Part shown: in pieces, positions 44,291 through 56,778 of the stretch | Position numbering within the stretch: position 1 is the first letter of the stretch | Layout of the letters: the number at the start of each line of letters is the position of its first letter | Assembly (NCBI GenBank): GCA_024362935.1 | Contig: JANCRA010000003.1 | Coordinates: forward strand, 49,265,844-49,329,843 | Direction of reading: 5' to 3' | From: Setophaga petechia | Taxonomy: Eukaryota > Chordata > Aves > Passeriformes > Parulidae | Length of the DNA stretch: 64,000 bases | Made by a program: the position numbers and the translations under genes | Notes under the pieces: generated by a model | Told to the model about the DNA's origin: nothing | Database searches by the model: none | The model's input: the letters and a program-made list of their open reading frames with translations, nothing else

Positions 44291-44889
44291 TCTGAGAGTC
44301 AATCACCATAGCACCAGTTTATAACATTTTGAATAGCTCCTCATTTCCCCCTAATTAGAATCACGCCTTCCCTGTAGAGTGTCCCACTCTTCAACTTCCT
44401 TCCCTGACAGGTTTCTATTACACCTCATTTCTCGTCCCTGAGGGGTCACTGTCCCTCCACAGCAGAGTGGTGCTGGTGGTGCTGGTGGCACTGGAATGCT
44501 GTTGGCAGTGCTGGCAGTGCTGATGAAGCATCTGGGTGCTTGTCAGAAACAGCTCCCATTCTCTCAAGAGCTCCAGAACCACTGCCAAAGCCTCCCCTGT
44601 GCTCATGGGATCACCCCTGGGCCATGGACTCCCATTCCTGTCGTTCCAATGCAGGCTCACAGAGCCCAAGGGAAGGACAGCACTCAGTTGTTTGCAGCCA
44701 GGCTATCAGCACTTGGAGCCCACCCCAATTACTGCCAGTCCCCTTGATGATGCAGTGAAAGCTGTCAGGGACCAGGGTGCTGGGAACTCCCTGCCAGCCC
44801 ATATCCAGAGCTGCTCCTGCTCCTCCTCATTCCTGGGAACACTTGGGGTTGTTTTTGTGGTTGTCTGATCCCAGACTGACCCTTTGCCA

Positions 44890-45170
44890 GCAGGAACACT
44901 TTTCACTATCCCACATTGCTCCAAACCTGGGTCAGTCTGGTTTTGGACACTTCCAGGGATCCAGGGGCAGCCACAGCCTCTCTGGGCAATGTATGGCAGG
45001 GCCCCACCACCCTCACAGGGAAGGATTTCTTCCCAATATCCAATCTGACCCCACCCTCTGTCACTGACAATGGAAGCCATTCCCCCTTGTTCTGTCACTC
45101 CATGCCCTTGCCCAAAGTCCCTCTCCAAATCTCCTGGAGCCACATCAGCTCCTGGATCATGAAGTGTTTG
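44890..45170 (-). mobile_element. CR1-type LINE 3' fragment
   Basis: Same U-block-linked CR1 insertion. Confidence 0.82.
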
Positions 45171-45189
45171 CACTTGAAAGGATTGGGCT

Positions 45190-46980
45190 GGTGAGGGGAT
45201 GTGAGAGTCCATAGCTGGGGACACAAACATGGTGTCAGCAGAGAAGGGAGGTGACAGTTCTGATCCCAGGGCCAGCAGTTTCCAGGAGGAGCATCCCAGA
45301 TCCCTGAGGCACATGTCAGCCTGGGTAGGAATAATCTTGGAATTCACTGTAGGTTGCAGTCTGAATTCCAGGAAAACTCTTGCTTTGAAATCTTTGCTCT
45401 TTGGAAAGGAAGCCCACGTAGGGAGTGGCCTGGATGGCAGTGGAGACAAGGAGGTGCTTGGAAGTAGAAAAAGCACATTGGAGGATCATGATCCTCCTGC
45501 ACTTGCCTTGGGAGAAACCCCCTGGCTGAGTTGTTCTTCTCTGGCCAAGAGGTTGCACATGGAAAGTTTCTGCTTTGCAATGGCCAGGAAAACAGGAGAC
45601 AGGGAGAGAAAAACCCTCTCAGATTTCAAAGTATCTCTCTTTTGTTAATTATTACCAACTCTGTTAATAAATGCTCCGTAGCTGTTTAACCTCATGTGTA
45701 TCTACAAGGCCTGACTTCACACATGATTTCACTCTCATTTCCCTTTCCAGAAGCAGTGGCACACTGGTTTCCCCTGGATTTAAGGCAGTGGGAAAAGGAG
45801 GGACAACTTCCCCCTGAGCAAGAGATGTGGCTGCTGCCCAGGTCTCTGCCAGGAGGAATCAGGAGCTCTTGGTGCTGCCAACATCATCCCAAGCATTGCA
45901 GGCATGTGCCTTAGGAAGGGCTCTGGTATGAGACAGGGACCTGCCCTGCTCCCAGACCAGCCAGAGGCTTTGGAATGGGACAAAAGAAGGAAATGAGCCA
46001 TTTTGGACACTGTTTAACAGGCACAGGCTCTGCAGTGAAGGCTGGATATTGTTTATTTAACAAATTCAGAGGCTGGGCCTACCACAGTGGAAAGGAACAA
46101 AAACCATGAATCCAAATCTGATTGTGGGGTGGATCCACAATGACAAAGATAAGGAGAGGCTGGACTGTGGCTGGAGCTGCTGTGCAGAGTGGCTGTGCAG
46201 CTCCTGCTGAGGGTGGCCAGGTTCGGGATGGAGGTGGTCAAGGGCTTCCCTGGACACTGATGCTGGGGAACCAGAGGATGGATGGCCTCATTCTGCAGAA
46301 GAGCAGCATAACCCCCTAATTTCTGTGCAATTAAATGGTCCAAGCATCTGGTGATGGGAATTTCCATATTCCATGTACTTTCTGGATACAGGCAGTGGAG
46401 TTCAGTGGAGTTCCCTATCCACCCTGCACTTTACTCAGAAAGATTTAATTGTGGAATTCAAGAATGTGACAAATTCCCGCTGAAAAGATAAGGGAATGTT
46501 GCTGTCCCTCCCCAGCTCTGCAGCCCCACCTGGTGTCCCTTCCCATCAGCTGGGAATGCAGGGCTGGCTCTGCTGGACAGAAGGGGAAGGATGTTCCCTG
46601 TGATCCCAAGCCCTCTCCTGCCATCCTGAGGCACCAGCCCTGCAGGGATTTGGGAAATCATTGCCACCCCATGCTGGGAGTGTCCCCAGGGATTAAGGTG
46701 TCCCATTCTTTGCAGGCAAGAGCTCCCTGAAAACACCATGAAACTCATCTGCTGAGCCAAAGGAGATGGAGTTCATTCCCTGGGGTCGAGGCCATGAGGG
46801 TCATTCCATGGGGAATAGAGCTGGGGAACAGCACGGAGCCCAGTTGCACTGCTTGGAGCCATGTGGATCCAGGAGGGAGGAGGAAAGCCATGCTCCAGTG
46901 TGCTCCCTGCAGAGCACCCCACAAAAATCACCCAAGGCAATGCTCCTGCTCCCTTCTGCAGGAATACAGCAGCATGGGGA
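45190..46980. repeat. U block, copy 3 (3' of G9)
   Basis: Same order of segments; no gene seen. Confidence 0.75.
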
Positions 46981-46997
46981 GGGTGATCCTGTGGATA

Positions 46998-47003
46998 TTT
47001 ATT
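46998..47003 (-). terminator. Poly(A) signal of G9
   Basis: AATAAATATCC on the minus strand; close to the stop because the shifted G9 frame reads into the former 3' UTR. Confidence 0.6.
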
Positions 47004-47028
47004 ATTGAGGAGGCTCAAGGAGTGCCCC

Positions 47029-48003
47029 TCAGCCACTCTTCTCGGGTCCTTCAGCAGAGCAGTGGAAGGGATCAGCAGGCTCAGACCCCTGTGTCCCTGG
47101 GCACATCATTTCTGCCTTTTTTTTTTTTTTTGGTTCCTCAAAGACCCTCTGGAGGGAGAGCCGGAGGGACCCCATGGAGCAGGGCCTCCAGCACTGCCCT
47201 GCCAAGAAGTAGATGAAGGGTTTGGTGCTGCTGTTGATGCAGGTGAGCAGGAAAACAACCTGGGAGGGCACAGTGATGTAACCGAGCTGCTGCAGGAAAT
47301 TCCAGAGGGTGAAGAGGAACATGAAGAGCACAATGATGACGATAACGATGTCGCACCTCTTGGGCTGCTGCTGCTGGGAGCCCCACTTGGCCTTAATGAA
47401 ATTGACTGTGCTGGAAACGAGCATGGGTGCAACAAAGAAGAGCAGGATGAGGGTGTACATGGAGATGAGAGCTGCCTGGCAGTGCTCCTGCTTGTGTGAT
47501 GGGCACAGGGATGTCACCGTGGGAATGACAGTGAAGAGAGCAAAGAAGGCCCAGTCTTGGACACTGATCACCACCCACGCCAGGCGCAGAGGAAGCTCCC
47601 GGCGGCAGCAGAGCCTGCAGAGCTTGTACATTAACGACAGCACAGTGCTGCTGGGCGTCAGCCAGTACAGCCCCCAGTAGAGGGACATCACTGACAGCTG
47701 CAAAAGGAAACTCAGGTACAGCAGGGGCAGGATAGGAGTGCAGCACAGGTCCTCCACCAGGAAGAGGAGCGCAGAGGCGAACGCAAAGAGGAGGAAGAGG
47801 AAGTCAATGACAGCCAGGGTAAAGATGTCAGAGTTCTTGCTTTTCAGGCTGAGGAGGCCGATGACAGACCCGTTCCCAGCCAGCCCACAGAGGCCGATGA
47901 GCAGTGTCACACTGTGTATGGCTACGCTGGTGACATCTGTCTCACACAGATTTTCTCCTTCAGTGGGTGAGGCAGGAGATGGGGACACAGTGGTCATCTC
48001 CAT
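47029..48003 (-). CDS. MRGPR-family GPCR G9 with aberrant C-terminus
   Basis: An open frame of 324 residues, all seven TM segments present. It starts M-E-M-T-T where paralogs have M-E-V-S/T-T. The TM3 end reads V-L-S (121-123) instead of E-R-C; C167/C175 are kept; TM7 has S-S-T-K-P-F-I-Y. From residue 292 a run of 15 T on the plus strand (47117-47131) gives Lys codons and leaves the family frame, so the usual acidic end (E-K-T-x-D-S-D-D) is replaced by about 30 unrelated residues reading into former 3' UTR. Because a homopolymer is the cause, a one- or two-base sequencing error could also explain it. The intron is long (48119-49435). AATAAA (46998-47003) lies 25 bases after the stop. Confidence 0.8.
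   Translation of the reverse strand: MEMTTVSPSPASPTEGENLCETDVTSVAIHSVTLLIGLCGLAGNGSVIGLLSLKSKNSDIFTLAVIDFLFLLFAFASALLFLVEDLCCTPILPLLYLSFLLQLSVMSLYWGLYWLTPSSTVLSLMYKLCRLCCRRELPLRLAWVVISVQDWAFFALFTVIPTVTSLCPSHKQEHCQAALISMYTLILLFFVAPMLVSSTVNFIKAKWGSQQQQPKRCDIVIVIIVLFMFLFTLWNFLQQLGYITVPSQVVFLLTCINSSTKPFIYFLAGQCWRPCSMGSLRLSLQRVFEEPKKKKKAEMMCPGTQGSEPADPFHCSAEGPEKSG
47117..47131. repeat. T15 homopolymer in the G9 tail
   Basis: Fifteen T on the plus strand; G10 has a shorter T-rich stretch with a C at the same place. It causes the G9 frame change. Confidence 0.9.
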
Positions 48004-48118
48004 GGATGGATGGACACTGGGCAGGCAGTGGGATGTGGCCCCTGGCTGTGGTCAGAGTGGATGGGCAGTCAGTGCTTGGAGAATCCAGGGATGGACCATG
48101 CGGCTCCGCAGCAGCTGC

Positions 48119-49435
48119 CTGCAGTGGGAAGGATTCAGTGGGGAGGAGTGAGATGTGCAGGGGAGGAGGGCAGTGGAATTGTGGGGTGGGAGAGGGAGTT
48201 GTGTGGTTTGGGCTGTCTCGCAGGAAGCTGATAAATAACATAGAGAATGAACATTTTAAGTTTTTCTGAAGAGGTTCAATACCAAAGGGGCCAAAATTTA
48301 AAAGGATGTGTTATAGATGGATAATGAGATAATTTGCTCTCACAGTTAAGAGATGAATACTGTGTGAATATCAATAGAAGCTTGATTGACATATAATTAA
48401 TTCATTGTAGTCTGTTGTTTAAATGTCCCCTGTTCTCCCCATAGTCCCCTTCTCCCGCCTCTGTACTGTTGCCATCAGAGAGCCTGAGTCATCTAGGACA
48501 GGTACAAAGAACGGGTGTACAAAACCTTATTGCTGAAGGGGGAAGAGGTGCAGCATGAGAACACCTGACCCTCCAGTGAAGTTGCAGGAAAGCAGGCTCC
48601 ACCAATAAACACAAAGAAGGGCTGACTGACAGACTTTGGGAGAAGCCAGGTTTAGCTGATGCAACCCCCAGGGTATCAAAAGTGAAAGATCCATCTTGAA
48701 GATCAGCCAGGCACGTGGTAGGCAGCCATGAGGGAAGCTCCCAGGCCTGCTTCTCCTTATTTACTCCTTTTGTTGCATTTTTTATTAAGGTTTAATGAAC
48801 GTCTTAAAAAATTTTAAAAAGTGGGCGGTTGTTTCTCACACGATGTAAAGGTTGGCACACAGGATGGCAAACATGGCAGGAACTAGCGCAGAAACAGATG
48901 AGGAGGCCTGCAGTGGTTTTGGGGCAAATTCTGGAAGAGGAAGCAACAGTGCATGGCCAGAGGAAAAGTTCAAGGCAAGGGCACCTTTAATATGGCAGCA
49001 TTCATTGAATATGACCACCAGAGAGACCCCTCTTAATAAACCTTCAGGATCATAAAAGAGCTTGCAGGAGGTGGTGGATGCATGGAAATGAGTTCTAGAA
49101 AATGGTGTTTGTGTATTAGAAAAGAAACACTTTTTAATGCCTACATGTGGTTCTAATGGATTAATAATCTGTTTTAAAGTCTCACCATATGCACAATAGA
49201 AGGAGCGATCTCTCTGTGTCGTGTGCAGGTCAAGAATTCCTGCTTCCTCATGCTTTGCATTGTGTTAGAAAGTTTATTTCAGGCCATTTTCGGTATTTGG
49301 ATACAGATGGGATGCACAGGAGAAGAGAGAGGAGCTGGGGAGGGCCCTGTGGTCACCGGGAGAGGGCGGCAGGAACAGAGCAGCTGGTGCAGGAGAGGAA
49401 GGTGGGGTAGGGAGGAAGGCAAACATTGCACTGAC
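48119..49435 (-). other. Long intron of G9
   Basis: Same content as the P5 intron, with a complete R1 segment (48835-49310). No coding sequence. Confidence 0.6.
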
Positions 49436-49645
49436 CTGTTCCCTGTGGGGCAGCAGCAGGCAAAGGGGTCTGTGCAGATCAGCGGCGCTTCCTGGTACCT
49501 CTTGCTCCTTTGGGATCCGTGTCCTAAAGCGGCTCCTGCCAGGTCAGGGACATGAAGGAGAAAGTGCCCAGGTCACCAGGAGCTCCCCATTCCCGTCCTG
49601 CTGGCTCCCTCTGTGCCCTGTCCTGGTGTTGCTTCCCAGGGCTCG
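49436..49645 (-). other. Leader exon L8 (for G9)
   Basis: Same block; donor intact; 1317-base intron to the G9 acceptor (48119). Confidence 0.65.
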
Positions 49646-50082
49646 GTGGAGTAACAGGGGCGTGGAAATGGCAGCTTTGGCTATGTCAGAACGTCACTTC
49701 CTCCAAGATATTTATCTTTGGGTTTTTTTTTTGCTGCAGAGGAAGTGACTTTTGTCAAACGCTCTAAATGAAATATTTTGCAAATGGCTCCTCATTTCCT
49801 CCTGATAAGAAACATTCCTACCCTGTAGAATGTCCCATTCTCTGAGTGCTTCCGTCTCCTGAGAGGTTTCTACCATTCCTTGTTTCTCATTCTCTTCCCT
49901 TAGGGGTCATTGTCCCTCCAGCAGCAGAGGGATGCTGGTGGTGCTGGTGGCACTGGAATGCTGCTGGCAGTGCTGAGGAGTGAGCTGGGTGCTCGTCAGA
50001 ATTAACTCCAATTCCAGGAAGAGCTCTGGGATCATTGCCATAAGCCGCCCCTGGTCCCAAGGAAGCAGAGCGCAGCTGCTCC

Positions 50083-50159
50083 CTATCCTATCCTATCCTA
50101 TCCTATCCTATCCTATCCTATCCTATCCTATCCTATCCTATCCTATCCTATCCTATCCT
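50083..50159. repeat. TATCC pentanucleotide repeat
   Basis: About fifteen perfect units, same relative place as 13490-13553 within an M block. Confidence 0.95.
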
Positions 50160-50519
50160 TTCCCCATCTCTGCATGCCATTCCCACCCCACTCTCCATCC
50201 TCACCCCATCCTATCACATCCCACAGGTTTCCCAGATGGAGCCACTCTCCCAGTCTCAGCATGGCCTGTCAGGCTCGGCTCTCCTCTGGCTTTGCCAGCA
50301 TCCAGACCCCCTCCAACCTCCTGTGACCCTCTCCTGACCCCTCCAGCCTGCTCTGACACCTCAGAACCCACCCAGGGCTGATTTTTGTCCCCCGACAGCC
50401 CCGCTGCTACCCCGCTCCACCTGGGATCCCCGTCAGTGTCCCTGCTTCTCCTGGCCATAGGGTTCTAGGACCCAGGAGGGAGGAGGAAAGCCCAGCTCCA
50501 ATGTGCTCTTCAGGAGAAC

Positions 50520-50950
50520 AGGGGATTGTAAACGTGCCTGGAGCCAGTGCAGAAATAGATTTGGAGGCCTGCAAAGTTTTTTGGGAAAGTTCTGTAACAA
50601 GAAGGAAGAGCATATGGCCAAAGGAAAAGTTCAAAGGTCACCTTTAATATCTCAGCACTCAGTCAATGTGACCACCAGAGACCCCTCTGAATGAACCTCC
50701 AAGACCAGGAGAGGACTTGGAGGAAGATACATGGAAATTAGTTCTAGGAAAATTATATCTATGAATTAGCTAAGAAACACACTTTAGTAACTGTGTGTGC
50801 TTATGATGGTTAAAACCCCTGTTGAAACCCCTGTCACCATACAGAGATCAGGGAGAGATCCTTCTTTGCAGGTAAGGAATTCCTGCTTCCTAATGCTTTG
50901 CTTTGTTTTAGAAAGTTTATTTCAGCTGATTTCAGTGCCAAGATACAGAC
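50520..50950. repeat. R1 repeat, long form
   Basis: Followed directly by leader L9. Confidence 0.55.
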
Positions 50951-51079
50951 GGGATGCACAGGGCAGAGGAGGGGGGAGCTGGGCAGGGCCCTGCAGTCAC
51001 CAGGAGAGGGTGGCAGGCACAGAGCAGCTGGTGCAGGAGAGGAAGGTGGGGTAGAGAGGAAGGCAAACATTGCACTGAC

Positions 51080-51290
51080 CTGTTCCCTGTGGGGCAGCAG
51101 CAGGCAAAGGGGTCTGTGCAGATCAGCGGCGCTTCCTGGTACCTCTTGCTCCTTTGGGATCCGTGTCCTAAAGCAGCTCCTGCCAGGTCAGGGACATGAA
51201 GGAGAAAGTGCCCAGGTCACCAGGAGCTCCCCATTCCCGTCCTGCTGACTCCTCTCTGCCCCCTGTCCTGGTGTTGCTCCCCAGAGCTCA
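51080..51290 (-). other. Leader exon L9, without its own coding exon
   Basis: Same block with intact donor. It lies 1.6 kb upstream of L8, as L7 lies upstream of L6, so the pair arrangement itself was duplicated. Confidence 0.55.
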
Positions 51291-51434
51291 GTGGAGTCAC
51301 AGGGGAGTCGGAAATGGTTTTACAAATTTGTCTCCGTTAGATTTCCACACCCCGGAGTCATTGATCTTGATTTTTTTCCCCTAAAAATCAAGTGATTTTT
51401 TTCTTTGGTGTGAGAAAAGATGCGTCCATTCTTA

Positions 51435-51757
51435 AAATTTTAAAAATTTATTAAACTACTATATGGGACAAAGTAAGGTCCAGAGGCACGGCCAGAGGCA
51501 CGCTGCCCAAAACAGTAACAGGATTTACAGACTCTTGGTAACCCACCCCCCACATTCAGACACATTCCGCTTTTCCAGCACAGCTCCTCCTCCGTCCCGC
51601 CTTCCCGGAGCTCGTGCAGCGCTTCGGGCTTCGACTGCCCACCATGGTCAGAGATCAGCATTACAACTCTCAACATGAATACAGTACTCACGTTAGAAAA
51701 ACTCCAAATCTTAACAGAGCTTCTTTGAACATTATAACACATGTAATATTCATTCAA
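51435..51757 (-). repeat. K element, copy 6
   Basis: Open frame of 105 codons kept. Confidence 0.6.
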
Positions 51758-52339
51758 CGTTTCTGAGAGTCAATCACCATAGCACCAGTTTATAACATTT
51801 TGAATAGCTCCTCATTTCCCCCTAATTAGAATCACGCCTTCCCTGTAGAGTGTCCCGTTCTTCAACTTCCTTCCCTGACAGGTTTCTATTACACCTCATT
51901 TTTCTTCCCTGAGGGGTCACTGTCCCTCCACAGCAGAGTGGTGCTGGTGGTGCTGGTGGCACTGGAATGCTGTTGGCAGTGCTGGCAGTGCTGATGAAGC
52001 ATCTGGGTGCTTGTCAGAAACAGCTCCCATTCTCTCAAGAGCTCCAGAACACTGCCAAAGCTTCCCCTGTGCTCATGGGATCACCCCTGGGCCATGGACT
52101 CCCATTCCTGTCATTCCAATGCAGGTTCACAGAGCCCAAGGGAAGGACAGCACTCAGTTGCTTGCAGCCAGGCTATCAGCACTTGGAGCCCACCCTAATT
52201 ACTGCCAGTCCCCTTGATGATGCAGTGAAAGCTGTCAGGGACCAGGGTGCTGGGAACTCCCTGTCAGCCCATATCCAGAGCTGCTCCTGCTCCTTCTCAG
52301 TCCTGGGAAAACTTGGGGTTGTTTTTGTCTGATCCCAGA

Positions 52340-52640
52340 CTGACCCATTGCCAGCAGGGACACTTTCAACTATCCTACGTTACTCCAAACTCCATCCAAC
52401 CTGGTCTTGGACACTTCCGGGGATCCAGGGACAGCCACAGCCTCTCTGGGCAATGTATGGCAGGGCCCCACCACCCTCACAGGGAAGGATTTCTTCCCAA
52501 TATCCAATCTGACCCCACCCTCTGTCACTGACAATGGAAGCCATTCCCCCTTGTTCTGTCACTCCATGCCCTTGCCCAAAGTCCCTCTCCAAATCTCCTG
52601 GAGCCACATCAGCTCCTGGATCATGAAGTGTTTGCACTTG
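52340..52640 (-). mobile_element. CR1-type LINE 3' fragment
   Basis: Same U-block-linked CR1 insertion. Confidence 0.82.
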
Positions 52641-52649
52641 AAAGGATTG

Positions 52650-54340
52650 GGCTGGTGAGGGGATGTGAGAGTCCATAGCTGGGGACACAAACACGGTGTC
52701 AGCAGAGAAGGGAGGTGACAGTTCTGGTCCCAGGGCCAGCAGTTTCCAGGAGGAGCATCCCAGCTCCCTGAGGCACATGTCAGCCTGGGTAGGAATCATC
52801 TTGGAATTCACTGTAGGTTGCAGTCTGAATTCCAGGAAAACTCTTGCTTTGAAATCTTTGCTCTTTGGAAAGGAAGCCCACGTAGGGAGTGGCCTGGATG
52901 GCAGTGGAGACAAGGAAGGTGCTTGGAAGTAGGAAAAGCACATTGGAGGATCATGATGCTCCCGCACTTGCCTTGGGAGAAACCCCCTGGCTGAGTTGTT
53001 CTTCCCTGGCCAAGAGGTTGCACCATGGAAAGTTTCTGCTTTGCAATGGGCAGGAAAACAGGAGACAGGGAGAGAAAAACCCTCTCAGGTATACAAATCT
53101 GTCTCACCTGTTAATTATTAATTACTCTGTTAATAAATGCTCCGTAGCTCTTTAACCTCACGTGTGTCTCCAAAGCCTGACTCACCACCCACAGCTTTCA
53201 CTCTCGCTTCCCTTTCCAGAAGCAGTGGCACGTTGGTTTCCCCTGGATTTAAGGCAGTGGGAAAAGGAGGGACAGCTTCCCCCTGAGCAAGAGATGTGGC
53301 TGCTGCCCAGGTCTCTGCCAGGAGGAATCAGGAGCTCTTGGTGCTGCCAACATCATCCCAAGCATTGCAGGCACGTGCCTTAGGAAGGGCTCTGGTATGA
53401 GACAGGGACCTGCCCTGCTCCCAGAGCAGCCAGAGGCTTTGGAATGGGATAAAAGAAGGAAATGAGCCATTTTGGACACTGTTTAACAGAGACAGGCTCT
53501 GCAGTGAAACCTTGTTGTGGTTTATTCAATAAAGTCCAGAGCTGGAATTACTACAGAAGCAAACAAAAGTACGAATGCAAACTTCATTTTAGGGCTCTTT
53601 ACAGAATGACAAAGATCAGGAGAGGCTGGACTGTGGCTGGAGCTGCTGTGCAAAGTGGCTGTGCAGCTCCTGCTGAGGGTGGCCAGGTTCAGGATGGAGG
53701 TTGGCAAGGGCTTCCCTGGACACTGATGCTGGGGAAGCAGAGGATGGATGGCCCCATTCTGCAGAAGAGCAGCATAACCCCCTAATTTCTGTGCAATTAA
53801 ATGGTCCAAGCATCTGGTGATGGGAATTTCCATATTCCATGTACATTCTGGTACAGGCACAGGAGTTCAGTGGAGTTCACTATCGACCCTGCACTTTACT
53901 CAGGAGGATTTAATTCTGGAATTCAAGAATGAGACAAATCACCACTGAGAGGATAAGGGAATGTTGCTGTCCCTCCCCAGCTCTGCAGCCCTACCTGGTG
54001 TCCCTTCCCATCAGCTGGGAATGCAGGGCAGGTCTCCTGGACAGAAGGGGAAGGATGCTCCCTGTGATCCCAAGCCCTTTCCTGTCATCCAGAGGCACCA
54101 GCCCAGCAGGGATTTGGGAAATCCCCATGGCCAAGGCAATCACGGTTATTCCATGGGGAATAGAGCTGGGGAACAGCACTGAGTCCAGCTGCACTGCTTG
54201 GAGCCATGTGGATCCAGGAGGGAGGAGGAAAGCCATGCTCCAATATGTTCCCTGCAGAGCATCCCACAAAAAACTCCCCGGGCAATGCTCCTGCTCCCTC
54301 CTCCTCTATGAATACATCACCACAGGGAGGGTGATCCCGT
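52650..54340. repeat. U block, copy 4 (3' of G10)
   Basis: Same order, with a short deletion near 54120 (after gggatttgggaaatcc) relative to the other copies. Confidence 0.75.
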
Positions 54341-54424
54341 GGATATTGATTAATGAGGAGACTCAAGGAAACATCAGCCTCTGGCCGAGGTCCTTCAGTG
54401 GAGCAGTGGAATGGATCAGCAGGT

Positions 54425-55348
54425 TCAGACTGCTGTGTCTCTGGAGGTATCATCACTGTCATCAGTTTTTTCTTTTGGTTCCTCAAAGACCCTCTGGAGG
54501 GAGAGCCGGAGGGACCCCATGGAGCAGGGCCTCCAGCACTGCCCTGCCAAGAAGTAGATGAAGGGTTTGGTGCTGCTGTTGATGCAGGTGAGCAGGAAAA
54601 CAACCTGGGAGGACATGGTGATGTAACCGAGCTCCTGCAGGAAATTCCAGAGGTTGAAGAGGAACAAGAAGAGCACGATGATGACGATAACGATGTCGCG
54701 CCTCTCGAGCTGCTGCTGTTCGGAGCCCCACTTGGCCTTAATGAAATTGACTGTGCTGGAAACGAGCATGGGTGCAACAAAGAGGAGCAGGATGAGGGTG
54801 TACATGGAGATGAGAGCTGCCCGGCAGTGCTCCTGCTCGTGTGATGAGCACAGGAATGACACCGTGGGAATGACAGTGAAGAGAGCAAAGAAGGCCCAGT
54901 CTTGGACACTGATCACCACCCACTCCAGGCGCAGAGGAAGCTCCCGGCGGCAGCAGAGCCTGCAGAGCTTGTCCATTAACGACAGCACAGTGCTGCTGGG
55001 CGTCAGCCAGTACAGCCCCCAGTAGAGGGACACCACTGACAGCTGGAAAAGGAAACTGAGATACAGCAGGGGCAGGATAGGAGTGCAGCACAGGTCCTCC
55101 ACCAGGAAGAGGAGGGCGGAGGGGAACGCAAAGAGGAGGAAGAGGAAGTCAATGACAGCCAGGTCAAAGATGCCAGAGTTCCTGCTTTTCAGGCTGAGGA
55201 GGCCGATGACAGCCCCGTTCCCAGCCAGCCCACAGAGGCAGATGAGCAGTGTCACACTGTGCATGGCCACGCTGGTGACATCTGTCTCACAGAGATCGTC
55301 TCCTTCAGTGGGTGAGGCAGGAGATGGGGACACAGTGGTCACCTCCAT
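54425..55348 (-). CDS. MRGPR-family GPCR G10 (lacks E/DRY)
   Basis: Complete 307-residue receptor, closest to G9. TM1 has G-L-A-G-N-G-A-V; the TM3 end reads V-L-S (121-123) where E-R-C is expected; a basic loop L-C-C-R-R-E-L follows; C167/C175 are present; TM7 reads S-S-T-K-P-F-I-Y. The tail ends D-S-D-D-T-S-R-D-T-A-V as in G4. The ATG at 55348 lies in the standard context; the acceptor is at 55464 and the leader at 56779, with a 1315-base intron shared in content with G9 and P5. No canonical AATAAA is seen close to the stop. A real but atypical receptor is likely, since the frame is free of lesions while P5 and P6 decayed. Confidence 0.86.
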   Translation of the reverse strand: MEVTTVSPSPASPTEGDDLCETDVTSVAMHSVTLLICLCGLAGNGAVIGLLSLKSRNSGIFDLAVIDFLFLLFAFPSALLFLVEDLCCTPILPLLYLSFLFQLSVVSLYWGLYWLTPSSTVLSLMDKLCRLCCRRELPLRLEWVVISVQDWAFFALFTVIPTVSFLCSSHEQEHCRAALISMYTLILLLFVAPMLVSSTVNFIKAKWGSEQQQLERRDIVIVIIVLFLFLFNLWNFLQELGYITMSSQVVFLLTCINSSTKPFIYFLAGQCWRPCSMGSLRLSLQRVFEEPKEKTDDSDDTSRDTAV

Positions 55349-55463
55349 GGATGGATGGACGCTGGGCAGGCAGTGGGATGTGGCCCCTGGCTGTGGTCAG
55401 AGTGGATGGGCAGTCAGTGCTTGGAGAATCCAGGGCTGGACCATGCGGCTCCTCAGCAGCTCC

Positions 55464-56778
55464 CTGCAGTGGGAAGGATTCAGTGGGGAGGAGTGAGATG
55501 CGCAGGGGGGAAGAACATTGGGAATGGTGGGGTGGGAAAGGGAGTTGTGTGGTTTGGGCTGTCTTGCAGGAAGCTGATAAATAACATAGAGAATGAACCT
55601 TTTCAGTTCTTCTGAAGTTTTTCAAAAGCAAAGTGGCCAAAATTTAGAACGACATGTTATAGATGGATAATGAGATAATTGGCTCTCACAGTTAAGGCAT
55701 GAATCCTGTGTGAATATTAAGAGAAGCTTGATTGATATATAATTAATTCATTGTAGTCTGTTGTTTGGATGTCCCCTGTTCTCCCCATAGTCCCCTTCTC
55801 CCCCCTCTGTACTGTTGCCATCAGAGAGCCCGAGTCATCTAGGACAGGTACAAAGAAGGGGTGTACAAAATCTTATTGCTGGGGGGGAAGAGGCGCAGCA
55901 TAAGAACACCTGACCCTCCACTGAAGTTGCAGGAAAGCAGGCTCCACCAATAAACACAAAGAAGGGCTGACTGACAGACTTTGGGAGGAGCCAGGTTTAG
56001 CTGATGCAACCCCCAGGGTATCAAAAGTGAAACATCCATCTTGAAGATCAGTCAGCCACGTGGTAGGCAGCCATGAGGGAAGCTCCCAGGCCTGCTTCTC
56101 CTTATTTACTCCTTTTGTAGCATTTTTTATTAAGCTTTATTGAACCTTAAAAATTTTTAAATAGTGGGCGGTTGTTTCTCACAAGATGTAAAGGCTGGCA
56201 CTCAGGATGGCAAACATGGCAGGAACCAGTGCAGAAACAGATAAGGAGGCCTGCAGTGATTTTGGGGCAAATTCTGGAACAGGAAGCAACAGTGCATGGC
56301 CAGAGGAAAAGTTCAAGGCAAGGGCACCTGTAATATGGCAGCATTCATTGAATATGACCACCAGAGAGATCCCTCTTAATGAACCTCCAGGATCATAAAA
56401 GGACTTGCGGGAGGCAGTGGATGCATGGAAATGAGTTCTAGGAAATTGGTGTTTGTGTATTAGAAAAGAAATACTTTTTAATGCCTACATGTGGTTCTAA
56501 TGGATTAATACCCTGTTTTAAAGTCTCACCATACACACAATACAAGGTGAGATCCCTCTGTGTCCTGTGCAGGTCAAGAATTCCTGCTTCCTCATGCTTT
56601 GCATTGTGTTAGAGAGTTTATTTCAGGCCCTTTTCAGTATTAGATAGAAACGGGATGCACAGGAGAAGGGAGAGGAGCTGGGGAGGGCCCTGTGGTCACC
56701 GGGAGAGGGTGGCAGGAACAGAGCAGCTGGTGCAGGAGAGGAAGGTGGGGTAGGGAGGAAGGCAAACATTGCACTGAC
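55464..56778 (-). other. Long intron of G10
   Basis: Near copy of the G9 intron; R1 segment at 56180-56650. No coding sequence. Confidence 0.6.
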
